Assembly (NCBI RefSeq): GCF_029892565.1
Contig: NZ_JARXVH010000013.1
Span: 124,001 to 188,000 of the forward strand
DNA length: 64,000 bases
Source: Streptomyces pseudovenezuelae
Lineage (GTDB): Bacteria > Actinomycetota > Actinomycetes > Streptomycetales > Streptomycetaceae
Direction: 5' to 3'
Shown here: positions 16,872 to 25,639 of the stretch, piece by piece
Position numbering within the stretch: the first letter of the stretch is position 1
How the letters are laid out: each line of letters opens with the position of its first letter
The notes under the pieces: generated by a model
The model's database searches: none
What the model was told of the DNA's origin: nothing
What the model saw: only the letters and a program-made list of their open reading frames with translations
Program-made: the position numbers and the translations under genes

Positions 16872-18134
16872 TCAGTGGAGGGTGAACCCGAGCTTCTTCA
16901 TGCCGGCCGTGGTGTTGTTCTGCATGGTGTCGAGCGCCCCGGTGAACGACTTGCCCGACTGGAGCGCCGCGCCGAAGCTGTCCCGGTACGCGGAGAAGGT
17001 CACGGTGACGTTCGGGCCCCACATCGAGAAGCTGCGTGCGCCCGGCGCGACCTTGCTCACCTGGGCGTAGTAGTCCGGCTGGTTGGGGAAGAAGGCCGGC
17101 GGCTGGTCGAGGATCGGCAGGGCGCGGCCGGAGGGGAGGCCGGGTAGATGTTGATGTTCTTGACCTGGGCCGTCACCGCCTTGGCGTCGGTGTTCAGCCA
17201 GCTCGCGAACTGCGCGGCCTCTGCGGGGTGTTTGGAGTCGGTGGTGACCGTGATGGCCGAGCCGCCCCAGATGCCGGTGGTGTTGTCGCCCGCCGTCCAG
17301 GCCGGCAGCGGCGCTGCGGTCCACTTCCCCTTGGTGGACGGGGCGATGCCGCCGATCTGTGCCGGGGCCCAGGCTCCGGAGATCCAGGTGAGGAGGGTGC
17401 CGTTGTTCATCTCCTTGTTCCACTGCGGGGAGAAGGAGGGGTTCTTCTTCACCAGTCCCTTGTCGACCAGGCCCTGCCAGTAGTCGGCCACCTTGTCGCT
17501 GGCCGTGCCGTTGATGTCCACGTGCCAGGAGTCGCCCTGGGTGGTCCACCAGTCGGCTCCGGCCTGCTGGGCGAGGCCGGTGAACCAGCCGGGGTCGGCG
17601 GCGTCGAAGTTGGTCATCGAGGCGCCGGGGGCCTTGGTGTGGAGCTGCGCCGTACTTCTTGAACAGGTCGGCCCGGTAGAACATCATCAGCGGGGCGAAG
17701 TCCTGCGGGATGCCGTAGACCTTGCCCTGGAAGCGGGTCTGGGCCAGCGTCGCCTCGTCGAAGTCCGTGACCGCCTTCTTCGTCTCGGCGGTGATGTCGC
17801 GGACCACGTCGTTCGCCACCAGGCCGGGCAGCGACTGGTACTCGACCTTCGCGATGTCGGGGGCGGTCTTGGCCTGGTGCGCGGTGATCATCTTGCTGAC
17901 GAGCTGGTCGCCGCCGGCCGGGTTGCTGAGGGCGATCTCGATGTCGGGGTGCGTCGAGTTCCACAGGGCGACGACCTTGTCCATGCCCGGGTCCCAGGCC
18001 CACATGGTGAGGCGGATCTTGCCGCCCTTCGGTGCCGAACCGCTGTCGGAGACCCCGTCCCCGCCACCGCAGGCGGCGAGAACCAGGGTGGCGGCCAGCG
18101 TGGCGCCTGCGACTGCGACGAATCTGGTCTTCAT
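16872..18134 (-). pseudogene. Sugar ABC transporter substrate-binding lipoprotein, broken
   Basis: It starts MKTRFVAVAGATLAATLVLAAC, a lipoprotein signal with Cys22 in the lipobox, and continues as an extracellular solute-binding protein (family 1). After LFKKYG (about 17655) the reading jumps to QLHTKAPGASMTNFDAADPGW in another frame. The segment expected between them in this family (the PKTW-type helix, roughly a dozen residues) is missing, implying an out-of-frame deletion. A second shift near 17132-17135, in a C run, returns to the original frame, which ends at GMKKLGFTLH. At least two lesions make it a probable pseudogene. Confidence 0.8.
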
Positions 18135-18215
18135 TGGCCAGTCTCACTTTCGTGCCAGCAGAGGGCCTGTGACCCGAACCCATGGCCGACCCGAGCCGAC
18201 CAGTTCCGACTTTGA

Positions 18216-18238
18216 CTGCGACTTAAGCTAAGTCGCAG
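18216..18238. promoter_or_regulatory. ROK-type operator before binding-protein gene
   Basis: A perfect inverted repeat: CTGCGACTTA (18216-18225) and TAAGTCGCAG (18229-18238) separated by AGC, about 80-100 bp upstream of the binding-protein start. The core CGACTTA-ARC-TAAG recurs before the aldehyde dehydrogenase gene at 20842-20855, so the ROK regulator encoded next to it is the obvious candidate binder. Confidence 0.65.
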
Positions 18239-18454
18239 TGGATGCGGGGTCAATACGAGTGACGTACCGATTCACGACGTGTCGATTTCTTTATGAGTCG
18301 ATTTCTCAGCCGCCGGAGTCCGCACCTGGCAACAGACACAGGGGTCGACTCGCAACGCAAGGCGTCCGACCCCTGCACCGTACGCGCCGGGACGCATGGA
18401 CGGGAGTCTCGAAAGATTATAGATCGGGCTGATACGGACAGTGCGATGTACTCC

Positions 18455-18660
18455 ACCGGGCGCTGCGAGGGGCTGCCCCGCCGCCACCCGCAGCACCACG
18501 TTGGGCAGCTCCCACAAGGGGAGGCGGCGTCCGTGATCTCGGGTTCGGTGACGACGGAGAGGCGGCCACCATCCCGCGCGTCGCCTCGACCGACGGGGCA
18601 TGCAGCGGGACCGGGTCACTGACGGCGAACAGCTCGGGGAGACCGACGCGCCGAGCGCCG
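18455..18660 (-). pseudogene. D-2-hydroxyacid dehydrogenase relic
   Basis: Two fragments in different frames lie downstream of the ThuA gene. RRVGLPELFAVSDPVPLHAP with SVEATRGMV resembles the LDELFAxSDVVSLHAP-x-TRGM segment of the NAD-binding domain. RLPLWELPNVVLRVAAGQPL resembles the later PLWxLPNVxLTPHxAG segment. Little of the enzyme between or around them remains, so this is an advanced relic. Confidence 0.5.
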
Positions 18661-18720
18661 CGGCTGCCTGTCCGCCGGGCGCTCGCCTCCGGGGCGCTCA
18701 CCGCCCACTCGGCCCTTCGT

Positions 18721-19382
18721 TCACCGCGCCGCCCAGATGAGTCCGCGCCGGGTGAGTTCCCGTACCGTCGGCTCGCGCAGGTCGTCCGGCCGGTGCCCCA
18801 CGGCGGAGAAGAAGACGCGCCCCCTCCCCCACTGCCTGGTCCATGCGACGGGCATGCCGACCGGCCGTTCGCCCTGCCCCGCGGCACCGGGCGCGAGGGT
18901 GGTGGACGCCAGTACCGTGCTGAACGCTCGGTCAGCATCCAGTACTGCTCGGTCACCACCGTCATGTCGGGCAGCCCGGCGACAATCGGGTGCTCCCGCT
19001 GTTCCGGCTCGATCCGGACCTGGTACTCCACGAACTCCGCCGGGTGGTGCAGGAACAGGCCGCCAACCATGCGCAGGTACGCGGGAGAGTCCTGGAACGT
19101 CGCTACGACGCCGCCGTGCCAGCCCGCGAAGCCGGTGCCCGCCTCGACGGCCGACACGAGCCCCGCGCACTGTTCCTCGGTCAGCCGGCCCTCGCTCCAG
19201 CACTGCACCACGAGATCCGTCCGTGCCATGAGGTCCGCGTCGGCATAGGCCTCCAGGTCCTCCCGTACCGTGACCGCGAACCCGGCGTCGGCCAGTGCGG
19301 GCAGGAACAGCTCGGTGCACTCGCGTGGGGCGTGGCCCTCCCAGCCGCCGCGCACCACCAGCGCCGTACGTGCCGCGGGCAT
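18721..19382 (-). pseudogene. ThuA-domain protein, frameshifted
   Basis: From ATG 19382 the frame encodes TALVVRGGWEGHAPRECTEL, then FAGWHGGVVATF and VEYQVRIEPEQREHPIVAGL, a ThuA (glutamine-amidotransferase-like) fold used in sugar metabolism. After EQYWMLT (about 18930) the rest (AFSTVLASTTLAPG, VAWTRQWGRGRVFFSAVGHR, ELTRRGLIWAAR, stop 18721) is in another frame; one missing base explains it, not in a homopolymer. The start overlaps the aldehyde dehydrogenase stop as TGATG, so they were translationally coupled. Confidence 0.8.
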
Positions 19383-20808
19383 CAACGGGTCGCGGGATCT
19401 GCGGTCCAGGCCGGCAGAGTGAGCGGGGTGCGCTGGACACCGATCCACTGGCGTTTGGTGAAGCCCGCCATCTGGTCGTCGGCGCCGTGCCGGGCGTGGG
19501 CGTCGTTGACGTGCACCTCGCCGGCGTCCAACCGTTCGACCACCGACAGGCCGCGTATGAGGTCGGCGGAGAACACCGAGTTCATCAGCATGGGCAGCCC
19601 GTTGGCCACGGCCACCGCCTCCTCCTGGTCGTCCACGACGGTGACCGGGAGGACCGGGCCGAAGATCTCCTCGGTGAAGGCGGGCATCTCGGGCGTCACC
19701 TTGGCCAGCACGGTGGGCCGGTAGAACAGCCCCCCCGGAGCCGTCGAACGTGCCGCCGGTGAGCACCTCCGCACCCATCTCCACCGACGCCGTCACGAGG
19801 GCGTGCACCCGTTCGCGCTGGCGGGTGCTGATCAGTGGGCCCAGATCCGCCGTCCCGCTCATCGGGTCGCCGACCCGCAGGGCGGCGGCGCGGCGGGTGA
19901 GGGCGTCGACATAGCGGTCCGCCACCGCCCGGGTGACGATGTGGCGGCTGGCGCTGATGCAGGTCTGACCTTGGTATTCGAGGGAGGCGACCATCGCGCA
20001 CGAGGCCGCGAGGTCGATGTCGGCGTCGTCGAGGACCACGAAGGCGTTGCTGCCGCCGAGTTCGAGCCGGATCGGCCGCAGGGTGGCGGCGGCGGAGGCT
20101 GCGATGGAGAGGCCGGCCTCGCGGGATCCGGTGAAGTCCAGCAGGTTCAGGCCGGCGTGCTCGGCGAGCGCGTGCCCCGCCTCCGGGCCGTCGCCGGTCA
20201 CCACGTTGAAGACGCCCGGCGGCACGAGCCGCCTCGGCGAGCACCTGGCCGCCGATGATCGGGGTGAGCTCGGCGGGCTTGAGCACGACGGTGTTGCCGA
20301 AGGCCAGTGCCGGTGCCACCGCCCGCATGGCCAGGTTGACCGGGTAGTTCCAGGGGGTGATCACGCCGATCACCCCGAGCGGAACCGCCCGGGACATCGA
20401 GAGCTTGCCCGCCTTGTACGGCGGCAGCAGGTCGCCGGCGTTCTCACTCGCCTGGATCACGGAGATCCGCAGCTGACGGATGCCGGTGGACACCTCGTCC
20501 TCGGCCTTGGCCCGCACCCCGCCGGTCTCGCGCATGCTCTGCTCGACCAGCTCCGCGTGGTGTTCGTGGAGGAACTCGGCCATCCGTCCGAGGCAGGCCG
20601 CGCGCTCGGGAGCGCTCAGCTCCGCCCAGCCCGGCTGGGCGGCACGGGCCGCGGCCACCGCCCGCCCGACATCCGCGGCCCCACCGAGGGCGTACGTACC
20701 GATCACGGCACCCGTGGCCTTCTCCACGACGTCGGCGGTACGCCCCGAAGAGGCCGGGCGGAACGTTCCGTCGATGTAGAGCTGGGCTGCGGGGAACTGA
20801 GACGTCAT
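19382..20808 (-). pseudogene. Aldehyde dehydrogenase, two frameshifts
   Basis: ATG 20808 starts a benzaldehyde-dehydrogenase-like ALDH: VIGVITPWNYPVNLAMR, then FGNTVVLKPAELTP. The frame changes near 20222, just before VPPGVFNVVTGDGPEAG. The second segment holds the catalytic Glu (RLELGGSNAFVVLDDADIDL) and Cys (YQGQTCISASRHIV). It changes again at a seven-G run near 19735-19741, where six Gs would restore frame into GGLFYRPTVLAKVTPEMPAF and the stop at 19382. All family motifs survive, so inactivation is recent or partly artefactual. An operator-like repeat lies 34 bp upstream. Confidence 0.8.
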
Positions 20809-20837
20809 GAAGACTCCACGGAGGTCAGGAGACTTTG

Positions 20838-20860
20838 GCTTCGACTTAAACTAAGAGGCG
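20838..20860. promoter_or_regulatory. ROK-type operator before aldehyde dehydrogenase
   Basis: CGACTTA at 20842-20848, spacer AAC, then TAAGAGG, an imperfect copy of the perfect operator at 18216-18238. It lies 34 bp upstream of the dehydrogenase start and between that gene and the ROK regulator. Confidence 0.55.
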
Positions 20861-20978
20861 AACGTCATGGCGTCAACCAGTCCGGGTGCGGGCGGCCCCG
20901 GTTCGGAGTCCGGTCAGGACCGCAACGAGATCTGCGGTGAGTTTCGCGGCGCGTGCCGGGACGAGTTTCGCGGCAGGT

Positions 20979-22241
20979 CTATGCCCAGGCCTCCGCGCCG
21001 GCCTCCCGCCCGGAAGCGACCGCCGGCCGTCGGCCGCTCGTCGCCAGCAGCTGCGCCACCGGCAGGGTGGCGGCGCCCATCGCCACCGCCTCCTGGCCCA
21101 GCCGCCCGACCTCGATCCGGGTTCGCCCGCGCAGATACGACAGGGCGTGCCCCTCGGCCGTCTCACGCACGGTGGGCAGCACCACCCCGCCCATCACCGA
21201 GCCCGCCCATCCGGAGAGCACCACGAGATCGGGGTGGAGCAGGTTGATCAGGTTGCCGATCCCGATACCGATGTACTCCCCCACCTTTTCCAAGGTCTCC
21301 ATGGCCACCGGGTCGATTGCCGCCCGTGCCGTCAGCTCCGCGAACCGGCTCTCGGTCCCGGCGGAACGGAACGGCTGGCTGCCGAGCGTGGACTGGTAGC
21401 GGTGGAGGATGGCCTCGGCCCCGACGTACGCCTCCAGGCAGCCCCGTGAGCCGCAACGGCAGGGCAGCCCTCCCGCGTAGATCACCGTATGACCCCACTC
21501 GATCGTGGCAGGGGCCAGGCCCGCGACACCTCCCTCCACGCCCGACCCGAGGGACGCACCCACGCCGACCCCGATGAGCGCGGTGACCACGCGGTCGGCG
21601 CCCCGACCCACACCGCGCCACATCTCCGCCTGGCCCAGGGTCCGGGCGCAGTTGTCCAGCATGAGCGGTGCGGCGATCCCGGGGGCGAGCATCTCGCCGA
21701 GCGGGACACCGGACCAGCCGAGCGTCGGCGCGTGCACCAGCGTGCGCCCGGGGATCCGCGGGTCGGGCTGGACCGCGCCGGGCACACCGACGCCGATGCC
21801 GAGCAGATCCGCGGGGTCGATACCCGCCGCGCGGGTCACCTCCGAGATCCCCTGGAGCACCAGCGCGGCCACCGACTCGGCGTCGAGCCTGGTGTCGGCG
21901 ATCGGGTAGACCTCGGACTGGAGCACGGACAGGGTCCAGTCGAACAGACCGATCCTGACGTGCGTCTCACCGATGTCCACCCCGATCACGGTGCCGTAGT
22001 CAGGACGGATCTCGAGCACCGAACGCGGCCTGCCCCCGTCGGAGTCCTCCGAACCGCCCTCCGCGATCAGCCCCTCGGCGAGGAGTTGGGAGACGACATT
22101 GCTCACCGTCGCCGAACTGAGGCCGGAGACACGGGTCAGCCTGTTCCGGCTGGTGGGTCCCTGCACATACAGCGCGGACAGGAGTACGGACCGGTTGTGC
22201 CGCCGCAAATCGCTCGTCGTTCGCTTCACCACGGGTTTCAC
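20979..22241 (-). CDS. ROK family transcriptional regulator
   Basis: A 420-residue repressor of the ROK (NagC/XylR) class. Residues ~5-70 form a winged helix-turn-helix (SRNRLTRVSGLSSATVSNVV). The sugar-kinase-like domain follows, with GVDIGETHVRIGLFD and GIGVGVPGAV, and the zinc-binding ROK signature CRCGSRGCLEAYVG is near residue 270. Several GTGs are in frame; 22241 gives the conserved KRTTSDLRRHNRS start. It precedes the ALDH-ThuA-ABC locus on the same strand and probably represses it until a sugar binds. It appears intact while most of its likely targets are broken. Confidence 0.88.
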   Translation of the reverse strand: MKPVVKRTTSDLRRHNRSVLLSALYVQGPTSRNRLTRVSGLSSATVSNVVSQLLAEGLIAEGGSEDSDGGRPRSVLEIRPDYGTVIGVDIGETHVRIGLFDWTLSVLQSEVYPIADTRLDAESVAALVLQGISEVTRAAGIDPADLLGIGVGVPGAVQPDPRIPGRTLVHAPTLGWSGVPLGEMLAPGIAAPLMLDNCARTLGQAEMWRGVGRGADRVVTALIGVGVGASLGSGVEGGVAGLAPATIEWGHTVIYAGGLPCRCGSRGCLEAYVGAEAILHRYQSTLGSQPFRSAGTESRFAELTARAAIDPVAMETLEKVGEYIGIGIGNLINLLHPDLVVLSGWAGSVMGGVVLPTVRETAEGHALSYLRGRTRIEVGRLGQEAVAMGAATLPVAQLLATSGRRPAVASGREAGAEAWA

Positions 22242-23056
22242 ACGACAAAGTGTGCCAGCCCGCGGAACCTCGCATCCTGACGCGTCCCGCCCGACGCATC
22301 GCACCGGGGTGTCCCGGCCAGTCGCGCTTCCCTGGCCTGCACGGGCGCCTGCGGAAAGGCACTCGGGACCAGGTGACAAGCCTCCGGTTGTAGCCGACCA
22401 TCGCCGCGACGACGCGATGTCGTCGTACACGTCCCCCCGGGCCGGGGTGGTGGGGTCCGTTGTGCCGCCTCTCGCCAGTCATCGCCCCGCGTGGGCAATT
22501 CGACGACGGCACACAGCCCCCGCTGCCGGGGATGGCGCCGAAGCCGACACTACGGCTCCGAACAGCGCAGACACCTGGTCCTTGGACGACCGTGAGAGTC
22601 GGTGCACGGGCTGCCTCGTACGGAGACCAGCTGTTGAGGTGACGTAGCAGCTGCACATGAGGGGTGAAGAAGGGCGCGGTCGCCCTGCGGCGCAAGCCAC
22701 GTCCTCAGACAGTGCGGGGGCCGGCGGCCTCCCGGCCCCAACCGCAGGCACGCCCGACGGACGTACGACTGCCCGGCACACTCGACGAGCACACTGCCAC
22801 CCCGCAGGCCGAACCCACCGCCTGGCAGGGAACGGCCGCCGACCAGCCGGGCGCACTCGTGTTTCCGGGTCGCACAGCCGAGCGTCTGCTGCGCCCACCT
22901 GGATATGCGTTCCAGGTTGAGTCTCCGGAGGAACCCCTGCCGCGGGCGGTCCACCGTCAGACCTGGCTCGGTAGGCGCCGGCCGTCAGTCTCGACGGCCG
23001 GCGTTGCAGGGCGGTGGTCTCCTGAACGCCCCGCCCTGCGCCGATAGGCTCGACGC
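22242..23056. other. 815-bp intergenic region with a galU-tail echo
   Basis: It lies between the ROK gene (minus) and a histidine kinase (plus). At 22781-22825 is a ~45-bp segment that closely matches the last codons of galU at 28836-28880, including an identical CCCCGCAGGCCGAACCCACC; it translates as LDEHTATPQAEPT, against LDTDHTAAPQAEPT in GalU. No other gene content was recognised. Confidence 0.45.
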
Positions 23057-24226
23057 GTGGATCGCAGCGGTGGACAGTCCGAAGACCCGTTCGCCGGAGA
23101 AGTGCGGGGCGAGTTGTCACCCCGGGCGGCCCGGGCGCTGTGGTGGGGGTCGGCCGGTCTGGTGCTCTCCGTCCTGGGCACCTCGGTGATCGTCGCCGGC
23201 ACGGAGCACGGCCGTCGGCTGCCCATGGCCGTAGCCCTGGTCCTCGCGCAGGTCTGTGCCCTGCGGTGGCAGCCGCGCGCCCCGGTCGCCGTCCTGGCCG
23301 TGAACGCGGTGACGGGACTCGCGGTGTGGGCGCTGCTGCCCGCGGTGACCTTGACGGGGGCACTGCTCGCGGCGCAGGTCTCGTTGTGCATGCTGTCGGC
23401 CACCAGGCCGCGGCGCGTGTCGGTGTGGGCCCTCGCGGCGATGTGCCTGCCCGCGCCGCTGGCGTTCGGGAGGGGCGGCGGCGCGGGTCTGATGGTCTAT
23501 CTGCTGGCGGTCGTCCTGGCGTGGACCGTGGGACAGTGGCGCAGGGCGCAGCGGGAACGGATCAGGGCGGAGCTGCGCCGGGCCGTGGTGGAGGAGCGCG
23601 CGCGGATCGCGCGTGAGGTGCACGACGTCGTGGCGCACACCCTGTCGGTGATGGTCATTCAGGCGGGCGCCGCCGACGACGTGTTCACCGAACAGCCCGA
23701 ACAGGCCCGACAGTCGCTGCGGGCCATCGAGACGGGCGCCCGCTCGGCACTCGGCGAACTGCGCCTGCTGCTGCGCGCGTTCCGGCCCGACGCGGAGCAC
23801 GACGGGACCGGGGAGCAGCGGGAGCCAGTGCCCTCGCTCGCGCGTCTGGACGAGCTGGCCGACTCGGTGCGCGCGACCGGGATGACCGTGCACGTGCAGT
23901 GCGAGGGTGCCACCGACGGGCTGCCGGCCGCGGTGGATCTGGCGGCGTACCGGATCGTCCAGGAGGCCTTCACCAACACGCTGCGCCACGCGGCCGGCGC
24001 GGACGAGGTGAGCGTGCGTGTGACGGCCGAAGGCGAGTGTGTGGAGGTCACGGTGGTGGACAACGGACGTGCGCCGCAGGGGAGTTCGGCCGCAGCGGGA
24101 GCGGGACGCGGTCTGGTGGGAATGAACGAACGCGCACGGCTGGTGGGCGGCAGCCTTCGCGCGGGGCCGCTGCCCGGGGGCGGGTTCGAGGTGGCGGCGC
24201 GGCTGCCGGTGGAGGGTGCACTGTGA
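23057..24226 (+). CDS. Sensor histidine kinase, NarL/DesK type
   Basis: A 389-residue membrane kinase. Four to five hydrophobic helices occupy residues 28-160. The HisKA_3 dimerisation motif EERARIAREVHDVVAHTLS carries the phospho-acceptor His189. The HATPase domain follows (YRIVQEAFTNTLRHA N-box; VVDNG and GRGLVGMNERARLVGG ATP lid). The GTG start is at 23057. The stop overlaps the response regulator start as GTGA, so the two form one two-component system. The signal is unknown, since the sensor region is a membrane bundle without an extracellular domain. Confidence 0.92.
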   Translation: MDRSGGQSEDPFAGEVRGELSPRAARALWWGSAGLVLSVLGTSVIVAGTEHGRRLPMAVALVLAQVCALRWQPRAPVAVLAVNAVTGLAVWALLPAVTLTGALLAAQVSLCMLSATRPRRVSVWALAAMCLPAPLAFGRGGGAGLMVYLLAVVLAWTVGQWRRAQRERIRAELRRAVVEERARIAREVHDVVAHTLSVMVIQAGAADDVFTEQPEQARQSLRAIETGARSALGELRLLLRAFRPDAEHDGTGEQREPVPSLARLDELADSVRATGMTVHVQCEGATDGLPAAVDLAAYRIVQEAFTNTLRHAAGADEVSVRVTAEGECVEVTVVDNGRAPQGSSAAAGAGRGLVGMNERARLVGGSLRAGPLPGGGFEVAARLPVEGAL

Positions 24227-24882
24227 CGCTGCGTGTGGTGGTGGCCGACGACCAGGTCCTGGTCCGTACCGGATTCCGCATGATCATCGATGCCCGGGAC
24301 GACCTGGAGGTGGTCGGTGAGGCGTCCGACGGCCGGGAGGCGGTGCGGCTGACGCGGGAACTTGCCCCCGACGTGGTCCTGATGGACGTACGCATGCCCG
24401 TCGTGGACGGCATCGAGGCGACCCGGGAGATCGCGGAGTCGGGCAGTGGGGCCAGGGTGCTCGTGCTGACCACCTGGGACGTGGACGCGCATGTGGTCGC
24501 CGCCCTGCGGGCCGGGGCGAGCGGTTTCCTGCTCAAGGACATCCGTCCCGCCGAACTCGTCGACGCGATCCGTGTCACCGCGCGCGGCGACGCGCTGCTG
24601 GCGCCGACCGTGCTGAGCCGCGTCCTCGACCGGTTCCTGCGCACCGCACCCGACCAGGCGCCGCCGCCCTCCCTGGAGAGCCTTTCCGGCCGTGAGCGCG
24701 AGGTGCTGACTCTGATCGGGCAGGCGTTGTCGAACGCGGAGATCGCCGAGCGGTTACGTCTGTCGGAAGCCACCGTCAAGAACCATGTCACCGCGGTGCT
24801 GCGCAAACTGGGCCTGCGCGACCGTGTCCAGGCCGTGGTCGCCGCCTACGACCACGGCCTCGTGCGGGCGCGCCGCCCCTGA
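24223..24882 (+). CDS. Response regulator, NarL/FixJ family
   Basis: A 219-residue regulator paired with the preceding kinase. The receiver domain has the acidic pair DD near residue 10, phospho-acceptor Asp55 (DVVLMDVRMP), the TTWD switch residue and Lys in FLLKDIRPAEL. The C-terminal LuxR-type HTH reads LSGREREVLTLIGQALSNAE and then SEATVKNHVTAVLRKLGLRDR. The GTG start overlaps the kinase stop by GTGA. A terminator hairpin follows its stop, so the two genes form a closed operon. Confidence 0.93.
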   Translation: MTLRVVVADDQVLVRTGFRMIIDARDDLEVVGEASDGREAVRLTRELAPDVVLMDVRMPVVDGIEATREIAESGSGARVLVLTTWDVDAHVVAALRAGASGFLLKDIRPAELVDAIRVTARGDALLAPTVLSRVLDRFLRTAPDQAPPPSLESLSGREREVLTLIGQALSNAEIAERLRLSEATVKNHVTAVLRKLGLRDRVQAVVAAYDHGLVRARRP

Positions 24883-24889
24883 CGGCTCC

Positions 24890-24911
24890 GCCTCCTCCTC
24901 AGGGAGGAGGC
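24890..24911 (+). terminator. Terminator after two-component operon
   Basis: GCCTCCTCC at 24890-24898 pairs with GGAGGAGGC at 24903-24911 around a TCAG loop, eight bases after the response regulator stop. No T-run follows, as usual in Streptomyces. Confidence 0.65.
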
Positions 24912-24996
24912 CGGGTCGCCATCCTCCTGTGCTCCCAGTGCCGGTCCGTTCCCCCGGCCGATCCGTGGCCGGGATGGTCGGCCATAGCGTCGAGGT

Positions 24997-25635
24997 GTGA
25001 TCGACGACCTGCCTTGCCTCATGTATCTGCTCGCCCACGACGACGCGGCCGAAGGCCCCTACGACCGTTCCCGGACGGGGCTGCTTGTCCGTGCCGCCGC
25101 CCTGATCGACCTCGCATCGCGCGGCCGGCTGCGGGAGACGGGCGGCACGGTCACCGCGTCCGGCACGGAAGCGGTCGGCGACCCCGTCCTGGACGGTGTT
25201 CTGCGCGACGCCGGCGGCGGGCACGGCTGGAAGCACCTGGTGCGCCGCCACCGCAAGCGGACTCTGGCACAGGTGGAGGACCGGCTGACCGCGGCGGGGC
25301 TCCTCACCGTGCGGGCGCCCCGCACCCCCTTCGGTGCCCGAAGGTCGACCGTGACGGACCCCGCCGTGCCCGCCGCGCTCCGCGCCCGCATGTCCGCGGC
25401 GCTGCACGGGAACGGTCCCGTGACCGAGATCCCCGCCGCGGACGCCGCACTGCTGGCACTGGCAGCGGCGGGCGGTATCCGCTCGGTCGTGTCACGGCGG
25501 GACCACAAGACATTCCGGGCTCGAGTCGACGCCTGCACGGGACGACTCGGCGCCCTCGCACCCGGCCTGGAGAAGGCCGTACGAGCGCTGCCGACGACCA
25601 TGATCGCCGCACGGGGCGGCATGGGCGGCAGCTGA
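24997..25635 (+). CDS. GPP34 (GOLPH3/VPS74-like) family protein
   Basis: A 212-residue protein of the GPP34 fold: an N-terminal MYLLAHDDAAEGPYD segment, then LLVRAAALIDLASRGRLRETGG and VRRHRKRTLAQVEDRLTAAGL, ending with the conserved DAALLALAAAGGIRSVVSRRDHK. In eukaryotes the family binds phosphoinositides at the Golgi. Bacterial members are frequent in Streptomyces arms and their function is not established. The GTG start gives the full fold. The stop lies five bases before the carboxylesterase ATG, so the two may be co-transcribed. Confidence 0.85.
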   Translation: MIDDLPCLMYLLAHDDAAEGPYDRSRTGLLVRAAALIDLASRGRLRETGGTVTASGTEAVGDPVLDGVLRDAGGGHGWKHLVRRHRKRTLAQVEDRLTAAGLLTVRAPRTPFGARRSTVTDPAVPAALRARMSAALHGNGPVTEIPAADAALLALAAAGGIRSVVSRRDHKTFRARVDACTGRLGALAPGLEKAVRALPTTMIAARGGMGGS

Positions 25636-25639
25636 CCGC

